DNA of 64,000 nucleotides, taken from the NCBI GenBank assembly GCA_034086985.1, contig JAXDZG010000002.1:62001-126000 (forward strand), written 5' to 3'. The stretch is from Phascolarctobacterium_A sp034086985 (GTDB lineage: Bacteria; Bacillota; Negativicutes; Acidaminococcales; Acidaminococcaceae). Under the pieces are notes generated by a model. The model made no database searches. It was not told the origin of the DNA and saw only the letters and a program-made list of their open reading frames with translations. The translations under genes and the position numbers were made by a program. This document shows, in pieces, positions 52,679 to 62,208 of this stretch (position 1 is the first letter of the stretch; each line of letters starts with the position of its first letter).

Positions 52679-55600
52679 TTTTAAGCCTAATGATGAGCAA
52701 ATGGCTGCTATTTTAGCTATTGACTCCAATGTGTCTGTTTCTGCAGGTGCTGGCAGTGGCAAAACTAAGGTTTTAGTAGAGCGCTTTTTACATATCTTGG
52801 AGCAGGATTTGCCTGCATATAGTCCCGGAAAACAACTCAAGCTGGATGCAGGCAATATTTTAGCTATTACCTTTACGCGCAAGGCAGCAGGAGAGATGAA
52901 GGAAAGAGTGCGCAAAAGTATTGAAAAGCGCCTGGAGACTGATGTGGAGGGCTTTTGGCGCAAGCAACTGGATGCCTTAAATAGGGCACAGATTAGCACC
53001 ATTCATGGCCTGTGTAGCCGTATTTTGCGAGAAAACCCTGTAGAGATGCGCTTAGATCCTGCCTTTGTGGTGGCAGAGGAATTTGCTAGTGCGGAATTTT
53101 TAGGGGACTGTCTGGATAAATATATGCGTAGGGAGCTACGTGATGGTAATCCTGCTGTTCGCAAGCTGATTGAGGTCTATGGAGCAACGGGATTAATGCG
53201 CTTAGTGCAGAGTATCCTGCCTGCTCTGGAGGATATTTTCACTGTAACAGATTTAGGCAAGCCGTATCAGGATAATGTTGCTAGCTTGCCTGCACTCAAG
53301 GATGACCTTTGCATTTTGGTGCGTGATATGGTGCTCAAGCGCAAAGATTTAGTGGGTAAAACGAGCAAAGCTGGCAAAGTCTTGGAGCAAATGGCCAAGA
53401 TCATTGAGGACATCTGTACTGGTATTAAGAAGGAGCCAGTGGATTTTACTTTGTTGCAGCAATCCATAGGGGATATGCAGGCTAGGGGTGGCGTTAAAGA
53501 TTACATTAATGCCATAAGAGAAAAGCAAGCTCTCATTGAAAATGTGGCTGTGGATCAAGCGGCTCTTGAGCTTTTGCCCTGTTGGCAGGAGTTTTTAGCT
53601 GGCTTAGGCAGCTATGTGCGTGAGCAAAAGCAGCAGCTAGATTTATTGAATTATGACGACTTGGAAAATTATACGGTGGAGCTTTTGCAAAGCAATGCAG
53701 AGGTGCGCCATAAATATCAAGAGCGTTATCACTACATTATGGTGGATGAGTTTCAGGATACCAACGATAGGCAAAGACAGCTGATTTACCTATTATGCGG
53801 TGATGATGCGGAAAAGCTCGAGGGTCAAAAGCTTTTTGTAGTGGGTGACCCTAAGCAATCCATTTATCGTTTTCGTGGCGCAGATGTAAGCGTTTTCGCT
53901 CGTGTGCGCCGGGAAATAGAGGCCAGCGGGGGCATAAATTTGCTGCTCAAGACTAACTATCGTACTGTGGACAAGATTTTGCTGGCAGTTAATGGTGCTT
54001 TCCGCCTTTTAATGGGTGAGGATAGCAGTAAGGATGTCTTTTATGAAGAGCTGGCCAACCATAAACAAGGAACGGAGCTGCCCCAGCTGCTTTTAGTGGA
54101 CTACAATAAGGAGTGCGGTAAAAGTAAATTTCAGGTAGAAGCTGAAGCGGTGGCTATGGCTATAGAGGCCTATCATGAAGGGCGCGATTATGAAGGAAAG
54201 CAATTGCTGGCACCCAAGGTTCCCTACGGCAAAATGGCGATTTTGTTGCGTGCCATGACGCACAGTGAGGATTTGGCAAATGCTCTGCAGGAGCGTGGCA
54301 TTCCCTATGAAATTGTAGACGGCAAGGGCTTTTATGAGTGCCAAGAGGTTCTGGATATGCTACATTTGCTAGGAGCTCTGGGCAATAGATATAATAGCTT
54401 AGAGCTGGCCGGCGTACTGCGTTCTCCCTATTTTGGCCTGAATGATGAAACTTTGACTAAGCTGTTTTTGCAAAAGGCAGCTTGCCTATGGGACGCTGTG
54501 CAGGGAGCAGAATATAGCGCCTTTCCAGAGGAACAGGCCACTTTGCTTAATAGAGCAGCCCAAATTTTACAAAGGCTGCGCCAGCAGGCTTCTCTTGTGG
54601 CTTTGCCTGAGTTGTGGCAATGTGTATGGCAGGAGCTGGCTGTGGATGCAGTGCTATCAGTGCAGGAGCATGGAGCAAATAAGCTGGCCAATGTACAAAA
54701 GCTGCGCCAGCTGTCTTTAGAATATAGTGCTCAGCAGCAGGGTACTTTGGTGGATTGGTTGGATTATGTCAAGAGGCTGCGTGCTGCGGAAGCTAGGGAA
54801 ACTACTGCTAATTTAGGAGCAGAGGATGCGGTACAAATTATGACTATCCATAAATCCAAGGGCTTGGAGTTTGGCACAGTATTCCTGCCTTATTTAAATA
54901 GCAATACACAGCCTGACACGGCAGAGATTAAATATTTGCGCGGTGTAGGCTTGGGCATTAAGGCTCCTGACAAGAAGGGCGTTTTGCAGAATACTATTGT
55001 TTTGCAGAAGGTGAAGGAAGAGGATAAAAAGCTGGATTTAGAGGAACGTAAGCGCCAGCTGTATGTGGCCATGACCAGAGCTGAGGCTCGTCTCATCATG
55101 ACTGGTATTGCCGAGGGAAAGAATGATAAAGCCCTAGAGGAGCTGAGCTGGCTTAAGCAGCTGCTGCAGATTTATGAAAATGATAGCGTAGTAGAAATTA
55201 AGCCTCTTGTAATTCAGGATAAAGAGGCTAACGGTTTGGAGCAGGCGTTTAGTTCTGCTGTAAGTAGGGAAGAATTAGAGAATATAGCTCCCTTGCCTAC
55301 ATATGCTGATAAGGGTCCTCGCGCTTTCAGCCCGTCGTCGCTACAGGTCTACCTGCACTGCCAGCGCCAGTACTTCTATCAATATGTGATGGGCCTGCCC
55401 CAGGTGGAGCCCTCTCCCCAGCTTCCTTCTTCTACATCCATCTCTGCTAAAGACTTGGGCTCCATCGTACACAGGACGCTGGAGCTGTATAAGGGAGACT
55501 TAGAGGCTGCTTTAGCCAAGGCTACCCAAGAGGTAGCACCCTTCTACCAAGGTGAGGAAGCGCGCACAATGCTGGAGAATTATCTGGCTAGCGACTTGTA

Positions 55601-56147
55601 CAAGGGTATTCCTAAGGAGCAAAAGCGGGAGCTGGCCTTCACCCTATATGAAAAAAATAACATCGTGCTAAGCGGTATCATCGACTGCCTGGGCGTTAAG
55701 GCGGATGGCTCCTTGCTGCTAGTGGATTACAAAACAGGTAGGCCACCCGTGGAGGGTGCTGTCAATAAGGGCTATGCCTATCAGCTGGCTATTTACGAAA
55801 GGGTAGTGCGTGAGCGCTGGGCCAAGGCTCAAAATGGTGAAGAAGCGCCTAAGCTTACGGCAGAGCTACACTTCTTGCGCAACAATAGTGCGTGGAACTT
55901 GGAGACTGTGCAAAATGGTGAGGCTTCGGACTACTACGCCGAAGCGCTGGCCTTGTGCGAAGAGATAAGTAAAAAGAGCGCAGAAGGTGAGTTCTCCTGT
56001 GTAACACAAAAGTATGGTAAAAAAGAACAAGTTGCAGCATCTTGCGAAGACAATGCTATTGCAGAACAAAATTCAGTAAAAAATAATACTCAAGGGGTTG
56101 CAGCCTGCGACTATTGCCCCTATAATTATGTATGTAACCATAAATGA
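52671..56147 (+). CDS. addA: ATP-dependent helicase/nuclease subunit AddA
   Basis: An 1158-residue UvrD-family helicase fused to a nuclease. N-terminal Walker A is SAGAGSGKTKVLVERF, Walker B is MVDEFQDTNDRQ, then VGDPKQSIYRFRGAD and TIHKSKGLEF. The C-terminal nuclease shows FSPSSLQVYLHCQRQYFYQY and LLVDYKTGRPP (catalytic Asp-x-Lys). It unwinds and trims DNA ends up to a Chi-like site for RecA loading. ATG 52671 has GGGAGG before it and overlaps the addB stop. Confidence 0.94.
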   Translation: MSDFKPNDEQMAAILAIDSNVSVSAGAGSGKTKVLVERFLHILEQDLPAYSPGKQLKLDAGNILAITFTRKAAGEMKERVRKSIEKRLETDVEGFWRKQLDALNRAQISTIHGLCSRILRENPVEMRLDPAFVVAEEFASAEFLGDCLDKYMRRELRDGNPAVRKLIEVYGATGLMRLVQSILPALEDIFTVTDLGKPYQDNVASLPALKDDLCILVRDMVLKRKDLVGKTSKAGKVLEQMAKIIEDICTGIKKEPVDFTLLQQSIGDMQARGGVKDYINAIREKQALIENVAVDQAALELLPCWQEFLAGLGSYVREQKQQLDLLNYDDLENYTVELLQSNAEVRHKYQERYHYIMVDEFQDTNDRQRQLIYLLCGDDAEKLEGQKLFVVGDPKQSIYRFRGADVSVFARVRREIEASGGINLLLKTNYRTVDKILLAVNGAFRLLMGEDSSKDVFYEELANHKQGTELPQLLLVDYNKECGKSKFQVEAEAVAMAIEAYHEGRDYEGKQLLAPKVPYGKMAILLRAMTHSEDLANALQERGIPYEIVDGKGFYECQEVLDMLHLLGALGNRYNSLELAGVLRSPYFGLNDETLTKLFLQKAACLWDAVQGAEYSAFPEEQATLLNRAAQILQRLRQQASLVALPELWQCVWQELAVDAVLSVQEHGANKLANVQKLRQLSLEYSAQQQGTLVDWLDYVKRLRAAEARETTANLGAEDAVQIMTIHKSKGLEFGTVFLPYLNSNTQPDTAEIKYLRGVGLGIKAPDKKGVLQNTIVLQKVKEEDKKLDLEERKRQLYVAMTRAEARLIMTGIAEGKNDKALEELSWLKQLLQIYENDSVVEIKPLVIQDKEANGLEQAFSSAVSREELENIAPLPTYADKGPRAFSPSSLQVYLHCQRQYFYQYVMGLPQVEPSPQLPSSTSISAKDLGSIVHRTLELYKGDLEAALAKATQEVAPFYQGEEARTMLENYLASDLYKGIPKEQKRELAFTLYEKNNIVLSGIIDCLGVKADGSLLLVDYKTGRPPVEGAVNKGYAYQLAIYERVVRERWAKAQNGEEAPKLTAELHFLRNNSAWNLETVQNGEASDYYAEALALCEEISKKSAEGEFSCVTQKYGKKEQVAASCEDNAIAEQNSVKNNTQGVAACDYCPYNYVCNHK

Positions 56148-56160
56148 GGGGGATTAGTGG

Positions 56161-56361
56161 ATGGAATTTTTTGCCAAGCTGGAAAGCTGGGACTATTTAG
56201 CAGGCATCATCGTGGTCATCAGCCTGTGGCTCATAACCTTTGGCATCAAGAAGCTGCACGCGGCCAATCCGCAGCTGGTGGACGTGGCCAAGCTCAGGAT
56301 GCGTGCCTACGGCGCTCTGATTGCCGCCTTGGCTTACTTTGTATGTAAAAAGCTGGCCTAG
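56161..56361 (+). CDS. Small membrane protein downstream of addA
   Basis: A 66-residue protein with two hydrophobic segments (LAGIIVVISLWLITFGI and ALIAALAYFVC) separated by a basic loop, so probably a two-helix membrane protein. The start follows the addA stop by 13 bases and has GGGGGA upstream, so it may be cotranscribed. I do not recognise a family. Confidence 0.55.
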   Translation: MEFFAKLESWDYLAGIIVVISLWLITFGIKKLHAANPQLVDVAKLRMRAYGALIAALAYFVCKKLA

Positions 56362-56418
56362 GCTAAACTTTAGGGCAATATTTTAGGGAGTTATTTTGCA
56401 AATGAGGGAGTAATAACA

Positions 56419-57405
56419 ATGAAAATCGCTTTTTATGCACTACGTGATTTTGACGAATTAGCCTTTGCTGAAAAATTCAGCAAGCAATATGGCATAGATT
56501 TTGTGTGGACGGCGGAATATCCCAACGAGCACAATTTGGAGCTGGCCAAGGGCTGTGACGGCGTGAGCTGCACCCCCTGCGAAATGCGGGAGGAGTGGGT
56601 GCGCACCTACCACAGCTACGGCGTTAAGTATATGCTGACCCGCGCCATTGGCTACGACCATCTGCCGGCGCAGCTCATCAAGGAGCTGGACATGCATATT
56701 TCCACCACTCCTTATCCTACGGAATGCGTGGCTGAGTACGCCCTGATGCTGATTTTGTGCAGCATTCGCAAATTCCAGCAGTCCATGCTGCGTGCTGCGG
56801 CCCAGGACTATACCCTGAAGGGAAAAATGGGCAAGGACTTGTGCAATTGCACCGTGGGCGTAGTGGGCACTGGTCACATCGGTCAAATTCTCATCAAATA
56901 TTTAAGCGGCTTTGGCTGTCGTATTCTGGCCTACGACCGCTTTCCGAAAAAGGAAGTGGCGGAGCAAGTGGAATATGTGGATTTGGATACGCTCTATGCC
57001 GCAAGCGATGTTATTTCCCTGCATGTGCCCTCTAACAGCGACACCTTCCATATGATTGACCAAGCAGCTATCGATAAAATGAAGGATGGCGTCATCATCG
57101 TGAACACTGCTCGTGGCAATGTTATCGACTCCAGCGCCCTTATTGCCAGTCTCAAGAGCGGTAAAATCGGCGGCGCAGGCCTGGATGTTATCGAAAACGA
57201 AGCGGGACTCTATTATTGCAATCGCATGGGTGACCATATCGATAACGACGAGCTGGCCATGCTGCGCAGCTTCCCCAATGTGATTGTCAGCCCCCATCTG
57301 GCCTTTTATGTAGAGTCCACCGTATCCAATATGCTGGAAAAGAATTTTATGGCCATCGATGCTCTGCGCAAGGGCGAGCTGAGTCCCTTTGAAATTAAGC
57401 TGTAA
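56419..57405 (+). CDS. D-2-hydroxyacid dehydrogenase (D-lactate / (R)-2-hydroxyglutarate type)
   Basis: A 328-residue NAD-dependent dehydrogenase of the D-isomer family. The catalytic substrate Arg lies in VNTARGNVID; the NAD loop is VGVVGTGHIGQILIKYL; the catalytic His occurs in VSPHLAFYVESTV. Its best-fitting relatives are D-lactate and (R)-2-hydroxyglutarate dehydrogenases; the latter serves glutamate fermentation in Acidaminococcus, which suits this lineage, but specificity is not proven. AGGGAG is found before the ATG. A terminator follows. Confidence 0.82.
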   Translation: MKIAFYALRDFDELAFAEKFSKQYGIDFVWTAEYPNEHNLELAKGCDGVSCTPCEMREEWVRTYHSYGVKYMLTRAIGYDHLPAQLIKELDMHISTTPYPTECVAEYALMLILCSIRKFQQSMLRAAAQDYTLKGKMGKDLCNCTVGVVGTGHIGQILIKYLSGFGCRILAYDRFPKKEVAEQVEYVDLDTLYAASDVISLHVPSNSDTFHMIDQAAIDKMKDGVIIVNTARGNVIDSSALIASLKSGKIGGAGLDVIENEAGLYYCNRMGDHIDNDELAMLRSFPNVIVSPHLAFYVESTVSNMLEKNFMAIDALRKGELSPFEIKL

Positions 57406-57425
57406 AAGCGAGCTCAGAAGAATTT

Positions 57426-57467
57426 AGCGTCAGTACTCTGTAACAGGAGGGCTGGCGCTTTATTTTT
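57426..57467 (+). terminator. Intrinsic terminator
   Basis: AGCGTCAG (57426-57433) pairs with CTGGCGCT (57452-57459) with one G-T pair, followed by a T-rich run (TATTTTTTT), after the 2-hydroxyacid dehydrogenase. Confidence 0.75.
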
Positions 57468-57531
57468 TTGCTGACCAAAGCCTACAAAGTATGTTATAAT
57501 ATTATGATAAAAAATTGTTTACGAGGTAGCC

Positions 57532-59244
57532 ATGCTAAGACGTTTCCTACGCTTTTACATTCCCTATAAAAAGGTACTCACCCTAACGCTGTTGGGCGCG
57601 GTAATTACATCCCTTATCGAGCTGTTCTTCCCCCTGTACATGCGCCACATTATGAACGAAATCCTGCCCCAGCGGGATATTTCCCTGCTCTTAAAGGCAG
57701 CGGCAGGGCTTTTGGCCTTATATGTTTTCAATTGCTTTATCAATTATCAGGTTATGTGCCATGGTCGCACCATCGGCGCCCTCATCGAGCAGGACATGCG
57801 CCGAGCTCTTTTTCGCCATGTGCAGTCCATGAGCTTCCGCTTTTTTGATAACCAAAGGGTGGGGCAGCTGGTGAGCCGTATCGTCAGTGACGTGGGCGAA
57901 ATTCGCGAGCTGATTTTCTTAGGGCCCAACTATCTTTTGGTGTGCATTATCTTTATGCTGGGTACCATCAGCATCTTATTCTACATTAATTGGCAGCTGG
58001 CCATCATCGTCAATATTTTGCTTTTGGCCAAGGCCTACGACAGCGTCACCACCAATCGCAAGCTGAAAAAGGCAGGCCGTGAGGCCCGCTCCCAGGTGGG
58101 CAATCTCAATGCTCAAACCACGGAAAGTCTGAACGCAGTGCGTCTGGTGCAGTCCTTTAACAACGAGGATTTGGAATGCAGCAAGCTGGATGCGGTGGCT
58201 GCAAAGCTCCTTGCAGCGCGCAAGAAATCCTTCGCACTACTCAGCCATTCCAACACCAGCATGGTGTTCTTTTCCAATATCACTAACTTAGTGATCATCG
58301 TGGCCGGTGGGGTGCTCATTACCTTGGGCAAAATGGATATCAGCGATTTGATTGCCTTTTTGCTCTATGTGTCCATCTTTGTGCGGCCTATTTTGCGCTT
58401 GAATGCCCTGGCTGAAACCTATCAAAAGGGTATCACCAGCTACCAACGCTTTGAGCAGCTGATGCTCCTAGAGCCGGAGATTGCCGATGCTCCCGATGCT
58501 GTGGATGCAGGGGAGCTGAAGGGTGAAATCGCCTTTGAAAATGTGACCTTTGCCTATGATGGGAAGGAGCCCGTGGTGGAGAATTTTTCCCTGACCATTA
58601 AGGCGGGCGAGTCCGTGGCCTTTGTAGGCAGCACCGGTGTGGGCAAGAGTACCCTGTGCAATCTGGTGGCACGCTTTTACGAGCTGCAGGCCGGGCGCAT
58701 CACTATTGATGGCCGTGATATTAAGTCCATGACACTGGCCTCGTTGCGCCATAATATCGGCATTGTGCAGCAGGATATTTTCCTCTTTTCCGACAGCGTC
58801 ACCAGCAATATTGCCTATGGCAGACCTGATGCGACCCAGGCGGAAATCGAGGCAGCGGCTAAGCACGCGGAGGCGGATCGCTTTATTGAGCGCCTGCCCC
58901 AAAAATACGAGACCGCCTTGGGCGAGCGTGGCGTCAAATTAAGCGGTGGCCAAAAGCAGCGCATCGCCATCGCGCGGGTATTCTTAAAAAATCCGCCCAT
59001 TTTGATTTTGGATGAAGCCACATCTTCCTTGGATAATGAGACGGAGAAGAATATTCAGGGCGCTTTAAACGAGCTGAGCCAGAACCGCACTACCTTGGTG
59101 GTGGCCCATAGGCTGGCGACCATCCGTCACGTGGATAGGATTATTGTGCTGAGCCGTAGCGGCATCCTGGAGCAGGGCTCCCATGAGGCGCTGATGGCGC
59201 AGCAGGGCGAGTATTACAAGCTGTACATGGCCCAGATGGAATAA
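57532..59244 (+). CDS. ABC exporter, MsbA-like half-transporter
   Basis: A 570-residue half-transporter with six N-terminal transmembrane helices (residues about 15-310) and a nucleotide-binding domain. Walker A is GSTGVGKSTLCN, signature KLSGGQKQRIAIARVF, Walker B PILILDEATSSLD, and switch His VVAHRLATIR. In diderm Firmicutes such genes may flip lipid A or multidrug substrates; the substrate cannot be told. A TATAAT (57494-57499) upstream may be its -10. Start ATG 57532 has GAGGT before it. Confidence 0.85.
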   Translation: MLRRFLRFYIPYKKVLTLTLLGAVITSLIELFFPLYMRHIMNEILPQRDISLLLKAAAGLLALYVFNCFINYQVMCHGRTIGALIEQDMRRALFRHVQSMSFRFFDNQRVGQLVSRIVSDVGEIRELIFLGPNYLLVCIIFMLGTISILFYINWQLAIIVNILLLAKAYDSVTTNRKLKKAGREARSQVGNLNAQTTESLNAVRLVQSFNNEDLECSKLDAVAAKLLAARKKSFALLSHSNTSMVFFSNITNLVIIVAGGVLITLGKMDISDLIAFLLYVSIFVRPILRLNALAETYQKGITSYQRFEQLMLLEPEIADAPDAVDAGELKGEIAFENVTFAYDGKEPVVENFSLTIKAGESVAFVGSTGVGKSTLCNLVARFYELQAGRITIDGRDIKSMTLASLRHNIGIVQQDIFLFSDSVTSNIAYGRPDATQAEIEAAAKHAEADRFIERLPQKYETALGERGVKLSGGQKQRIAIARVFLKNPPILILDEATSSLDNETEKNIQGALNELSQNRTTLVVAHRLATIRHVDRIIVLSRSGILEQGSHEALMAQQGEYYKLYMAQME

Positions 59245-59259
59245 TAAAGGAGCGAACGT

Positions 59260-59955
59260 ATGCACTTAGATAAAAGACTTCAAGCGGTGGCTAGCCTTGT
59301 CCCGCAAGGCAGCCGCCTTGCGGACATAGGCACCGACCACGCCTACCTGCCGGTATGGCTGGTCCGTAACGGTGCCATTGCCAGCGCGGTGGCCGGCGAC
59401 ATTGCCAGTGGCCCCTGCCAAGCGGCACGGGCCACCGTGGCAATGTATGCCACCGCTGATAAAATCGCGGTGCGCCAGGGCAGCGGCTTGGCGGTGCTGG
59501 CACCGGGCGAGGCCGACTGTATCGCCATCTGCGGTATGGGCGGCAGCACCATCATTAGCATTCTGGCTGCGGATATGGCGGTGGCCACGTCGGCCCAACG
59601 CCTGGTGCTGCAGCCCATGGCCGGCGCCGCTACCTTGCGCCGCTGGCTGGTAGAGCAGGGCTGGAGCCTAGTGAGCGAGGCGCTGGTAGACGATGCGCCC
59701 CATTTTTACGAGATTATTTGCGCCGAGCGTAGTTCAGACGCTGCCAGCTACAGCGAGGCAGAGTATTTAGTTGGCCCGGCGCTGATCAGGGATGGGCATC
59801 CGCTGCTGGCCAAGCAAATTGCGCGCCAACAGGCAAGCTTAGAGGAGCTCTTAAGCAATATGGCTCGCAGTGAGCGGGCTAAGGCCAGCGCCAAATACCA
59901 AGAGGCGCAAAGGCTTGTGCAGGAGTTGGCAGAGCTTAAGCATAGATGTAAATAA
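59260..59955 (+). CDS. trmK: tRNA (adenine22-N1)-methyltransferase
   Basis: A 231-residue Rossmann-type methyltransferase. The SAM site is GSRLADIGTDHAYLPVWLV and the family motif is CIAICGMGGSTIISIL. It methylates A22 of tRNAs in Firmicutes. GC is high over the first half. It starts 15 bases after the exporter and precedes the Nif3-like gene, the usual neighbour pair in Firmicutes. Confidence 0.92.
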   Translation: MHLDKRLQAVASLVPQGSRLADIGTDHAYLPVWLVRNGAIASAVAGDIASGPCQAARATVAMYATADKIAVRQGSGLAVLAPGEADCIAICGMGGSTIISILAADMAVATSAQRLVLQPMAGAATLRRWLVEQGWSLVSEALVDDAPHFYEIICAERSSDAASYSEAEYLVGPALIRDGHPLLAKQIARQQASLEELLSNMARSERAKASAKYQEAQRLVQELAELKHRCK

Positions 59956-60014
59956 TTTCACGCCTTATTAAGATGAAGTTAGTAAAGTATGAATGAAGCC
60001 GGAGGTGTTAGCCC

Positions 60015-60800
60015 ATGAAGAAACAAATCACGGTTGCAGAATTAGTTGAGCTTTTAGAGGAAATCGCTCCGCCGAGCTTAGCGGAGGAATGGGATAATGT
60101 GGGCTTGATGCTGGGGCGCCGCAGCAAGGCTGTGCGTAAAATTATGCTGGCTCTGGACATGACGGCGGAGACGGTGAGCCAAGCCATCGCCTTTAAGGCA
60201 GATGTGCTCATTACCCATCATCCAGCAATATTTAAGCGTTTACCCCATATTACGGATGGTAATTGGCAGCAGGAGCTGCTTTTGCAATTGGCCGAGCATG
60301 GCATTGCTGTCTATAGCGCGCACACCAATTTGGACTGCGTTTCTAACGGCGTTAACGACGCTTTAGTAAAGCGTTTAGGCATCACGGATGAAGATATTCT
60401 GGACAACAGCAATGGCTTAGGCCGCATTGGCTTCGTTAAAGAGTGCAGCCTGCAGGACTTTGCCCAGCATGTGAAGCAGGCCTTGCATGCTGATTATTTG
60501 GCAGTGGGGGACGCAGGTCGCAGGGTGCACAAGGTGGCCCTGTGCGGTGGCGCCGGTAGCGATTTAATCGAGGAAGCGCTGCGCCAGCATGCGGATACCC
60601 TGCTCACCGGTGATGTGAAGTACCACGATGCCCAAAGAGCAGTGTTCAGCGGCCTTAATATTATCGACGCCGGGCACCAATGCACGGAATGGCCCGTGCT
60701 GGAGAATTTGGCGGACAGGCTTTCCCTGCGCTTTGCGGAAAAGGAGTGGAATATCACTCTAAAGGTAGCCAAGGAATCCCTGCTTTTAAAACATATTTAA
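60015..60800 (+). CDS. Nif3-like dinuclear metal centre hydrolase family
   Basis: A 261-residue protein of the Nif3/YqfO (DUF34) family. Metal ligands lie in LITHHPAIFKRL, YSAHTNLD and GHQCTEWPVLENL. It is a short, single-domain version. The family is sometimes annotated as GTP cyclohydrolase I type 2, but its physiological substrate is unclear. The position after trmK is the usual one in Firmicutes. Confidence 0.88.
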   Translation: MKKQITVAELVELLEEIAPPSLAEEWDNVGLMLGRRSKAVRKIMLALDMTAETVSQAIAFKADVLITHHPAIFKRLPHITDGNWQQELLLQLAEHGIAVYSAHTNLDCVSNGVNDALVKRLGITDEDILDNSNGLGRIGFVKECSLQDFAQHVKQALHADYLAVGDAGRRVHKVALCGGAGSDLIEEALRQHADTLLTGDVKYHDAQRAVFSGLNIIDAGHQCTEWPVLENLADRLSLRFAEKEWNITLKVAKESLLLKHI

Positions 60801-60870
60801 GAAAAAATATTCGCTTATTAAGCAAATTTTTATAGAAATATAAACAGCAATAGATTAGAAGGTGAAAATC

Positions 60871-61803
60871 ATGATGCTAAGTGAATTGCGCGCTGGTCAG
60901 GCCGTGCTGCGACAGGCGGCCCTGGTGCGGGTGCAAAAGGTGGGCGTAACCTCCAAGGGAGGTGTTTTTGCCCGCGGTATTTTGGAGGATAATAGTGGTC
61001 ACGTGGCCTTCATTTGCTTTGAGGCAGCTCTGGCCGAAAAAATGCGTGGCTTGGAGGGGCCTACGGCCTTTTTGGTAAGCGGCACGGTAGATATCAATAA
61101 GATTGCCAATGATATGTCCCTGCAGCTTTTAATCAATGGGCTCAATGATTTGGTGCCCGGTGACGATATCAGCAATCTGGTGCCTACCGGCGATTTTGAC
61201 GTGGAGGCCTATAAGAATAAGCTGATGAATTATATCAAGGCTGTGCGCACGCCTACCCTGCGCAAGCTGCTGGAAACCATGTTCAGCGGTAATTTATACG
61301 ATGCCTTTGTGCATAATCCGGCAGGCATGAAGCTGCATCACGCCTATATTGGTGGCCTTTTGCAGCATTCCATTGATGTGACGGATTTGGCGGTGGCTAT
61401 GGCGGACCGTATCGAGGGTGTGGACAAGGACCTTGTTATTGCTGGCGCTCTACTCCATGATATGGGCAAGGTGAAGGAAATTTCCTCGGAAATCGGCTTC
61501 CCCTATACCAATGCCGGTCGCTTTATGGGCCATATTGCCATGACCAGCCTGATGGTGCAGGAGGCAGCCATGAAGCTGAATATTCCCTCCCAGCGCTTGG
61601 AGCAGCTGCAGCACATTCTTTTATCCCATCACGGCGAGAACGAAAAGGGCTCTCCCGTAGCCTGCGCTACCCGTGAAGCCTTTATTGTGCATTACGCTGA
61701 CGAAATCAACGCTATTATGAACCAATTCGAGCAGCGTGAGGGCAAGGGTGCTTGGGAATATAACCGCATGCTGGGCCGCAACCTGCTCATGGAAAAGCTG
61801 TAA
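60871..61803 (+). CDS. YhaM-type 3'-5' exoribonuclease (OB-fold + HD domain)
   Basis: A 310-residue protein. Residues about 1-95 resemble an OB-fold (GQAVLRQAALVRVQK...), and residues about 150-300 are an HD phosphohydrolase with HHAYIGGLLQHSIDVTDLA and ALLHDMGKVKE, the HD metal ligands, and LSHHGENEKG. YhaM degrades RNA from the 3' end in Firmicutes. ATG 60871 is used because AAGGTGA lies upstream. The gene is followed by about 400 bases holding the phe T-box. Confidence 0.85.
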   Translation: MMLSELRAGQAVLRQAALVRVQKVGVTSKGGVFARGILEDNSGHVAFICFEAALAEKMRGLEGPTAFLVSGTVDINKIANDMSLQLLINGLNDLVPGDDISNLVPTGDFDVEAYKNKLMNYIKAVRTPTLRKLLETMFSGNLYDAFVHNPAGMKLHHAYIGGLLQHSIDVTDLAVAMADRIEGVDKDLVIAGALLHDMGKVKEISSEIGFPYTNAGRFMGHIAMTSLMVQEAAMKLNIPSQRLEQLQHILLSHHGENEKGSPVACATREAFIVHYADEINAIMNQFEQREGKGAWEYNRMLGRNLLMEKL

Positions 61804-61853
61804 GCTGACGCTAAAAAGGGCAATTTGCTCTTTACAGTGTACTTAGAAAAATA

Positions 61854-61882
61854 TTGCTTACCCACATTTTTTGTGCTATAAT
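61854..61882 (+). promoter_or_regulatory. Promoter for pheST
   Basis: -35 TTGCTT (61854-61859) and -10 TATAAT (61877-61882), 17 bp apart, ahead of the T-box leader. Confidence 0.8.
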
Positions 61883-61894
61883 AAGCATCAAATT

Positions 61895-62160
61895 GAATAT
61901 ACCCCTGAGTACACGATGAGCAAGAAAGTAGGGCTCTGCAAATGCATCAGAGAGCGAAGTCACCGGCTGCAAGCTTCGCACAGGCGCAGTTTCCGAAGTT
62001 CCCTTGGGAGTGTCCCGCCTGAAGAATGGGTTACCTTTGTGAGGCTAGCACGTTTGGGTAGGGCGAGCGCAGAAGCTGCGTTAAAGCTGTGAATGAAGTA
62101 CAAATAAGGGTGGTACCGCGATTTTTGTCGCCCCTGTGATAAGCGCAGGGGCGTTTTTTT
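61895..62160 (+). promoter_or_regulatory. T-box leader responding to uncharged tRNA-Phe
   Basis: T-box sequence AAGGGTGGTACCGCG (62106-62120) is complete. The likely specifier is TTC (61999-62001) in GAAGTTCCCTTGGGAG, matching the pattern of the trp leader. A terminator CGCCCCTG (62129-62136) / CAGGGGCG (62146-62153) with TTTTTTT ends it. Uncharged tRNA-Phe should relieve termination into pheST. The gene-free stretch 61804-62208 is accounted for. Confidence 0.88.
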
Positions 62161-62208
62161 ATGTTCAATTTGCAATTATTTCCCACTATAAAGCTTTAGG
62201 AGGCAAAC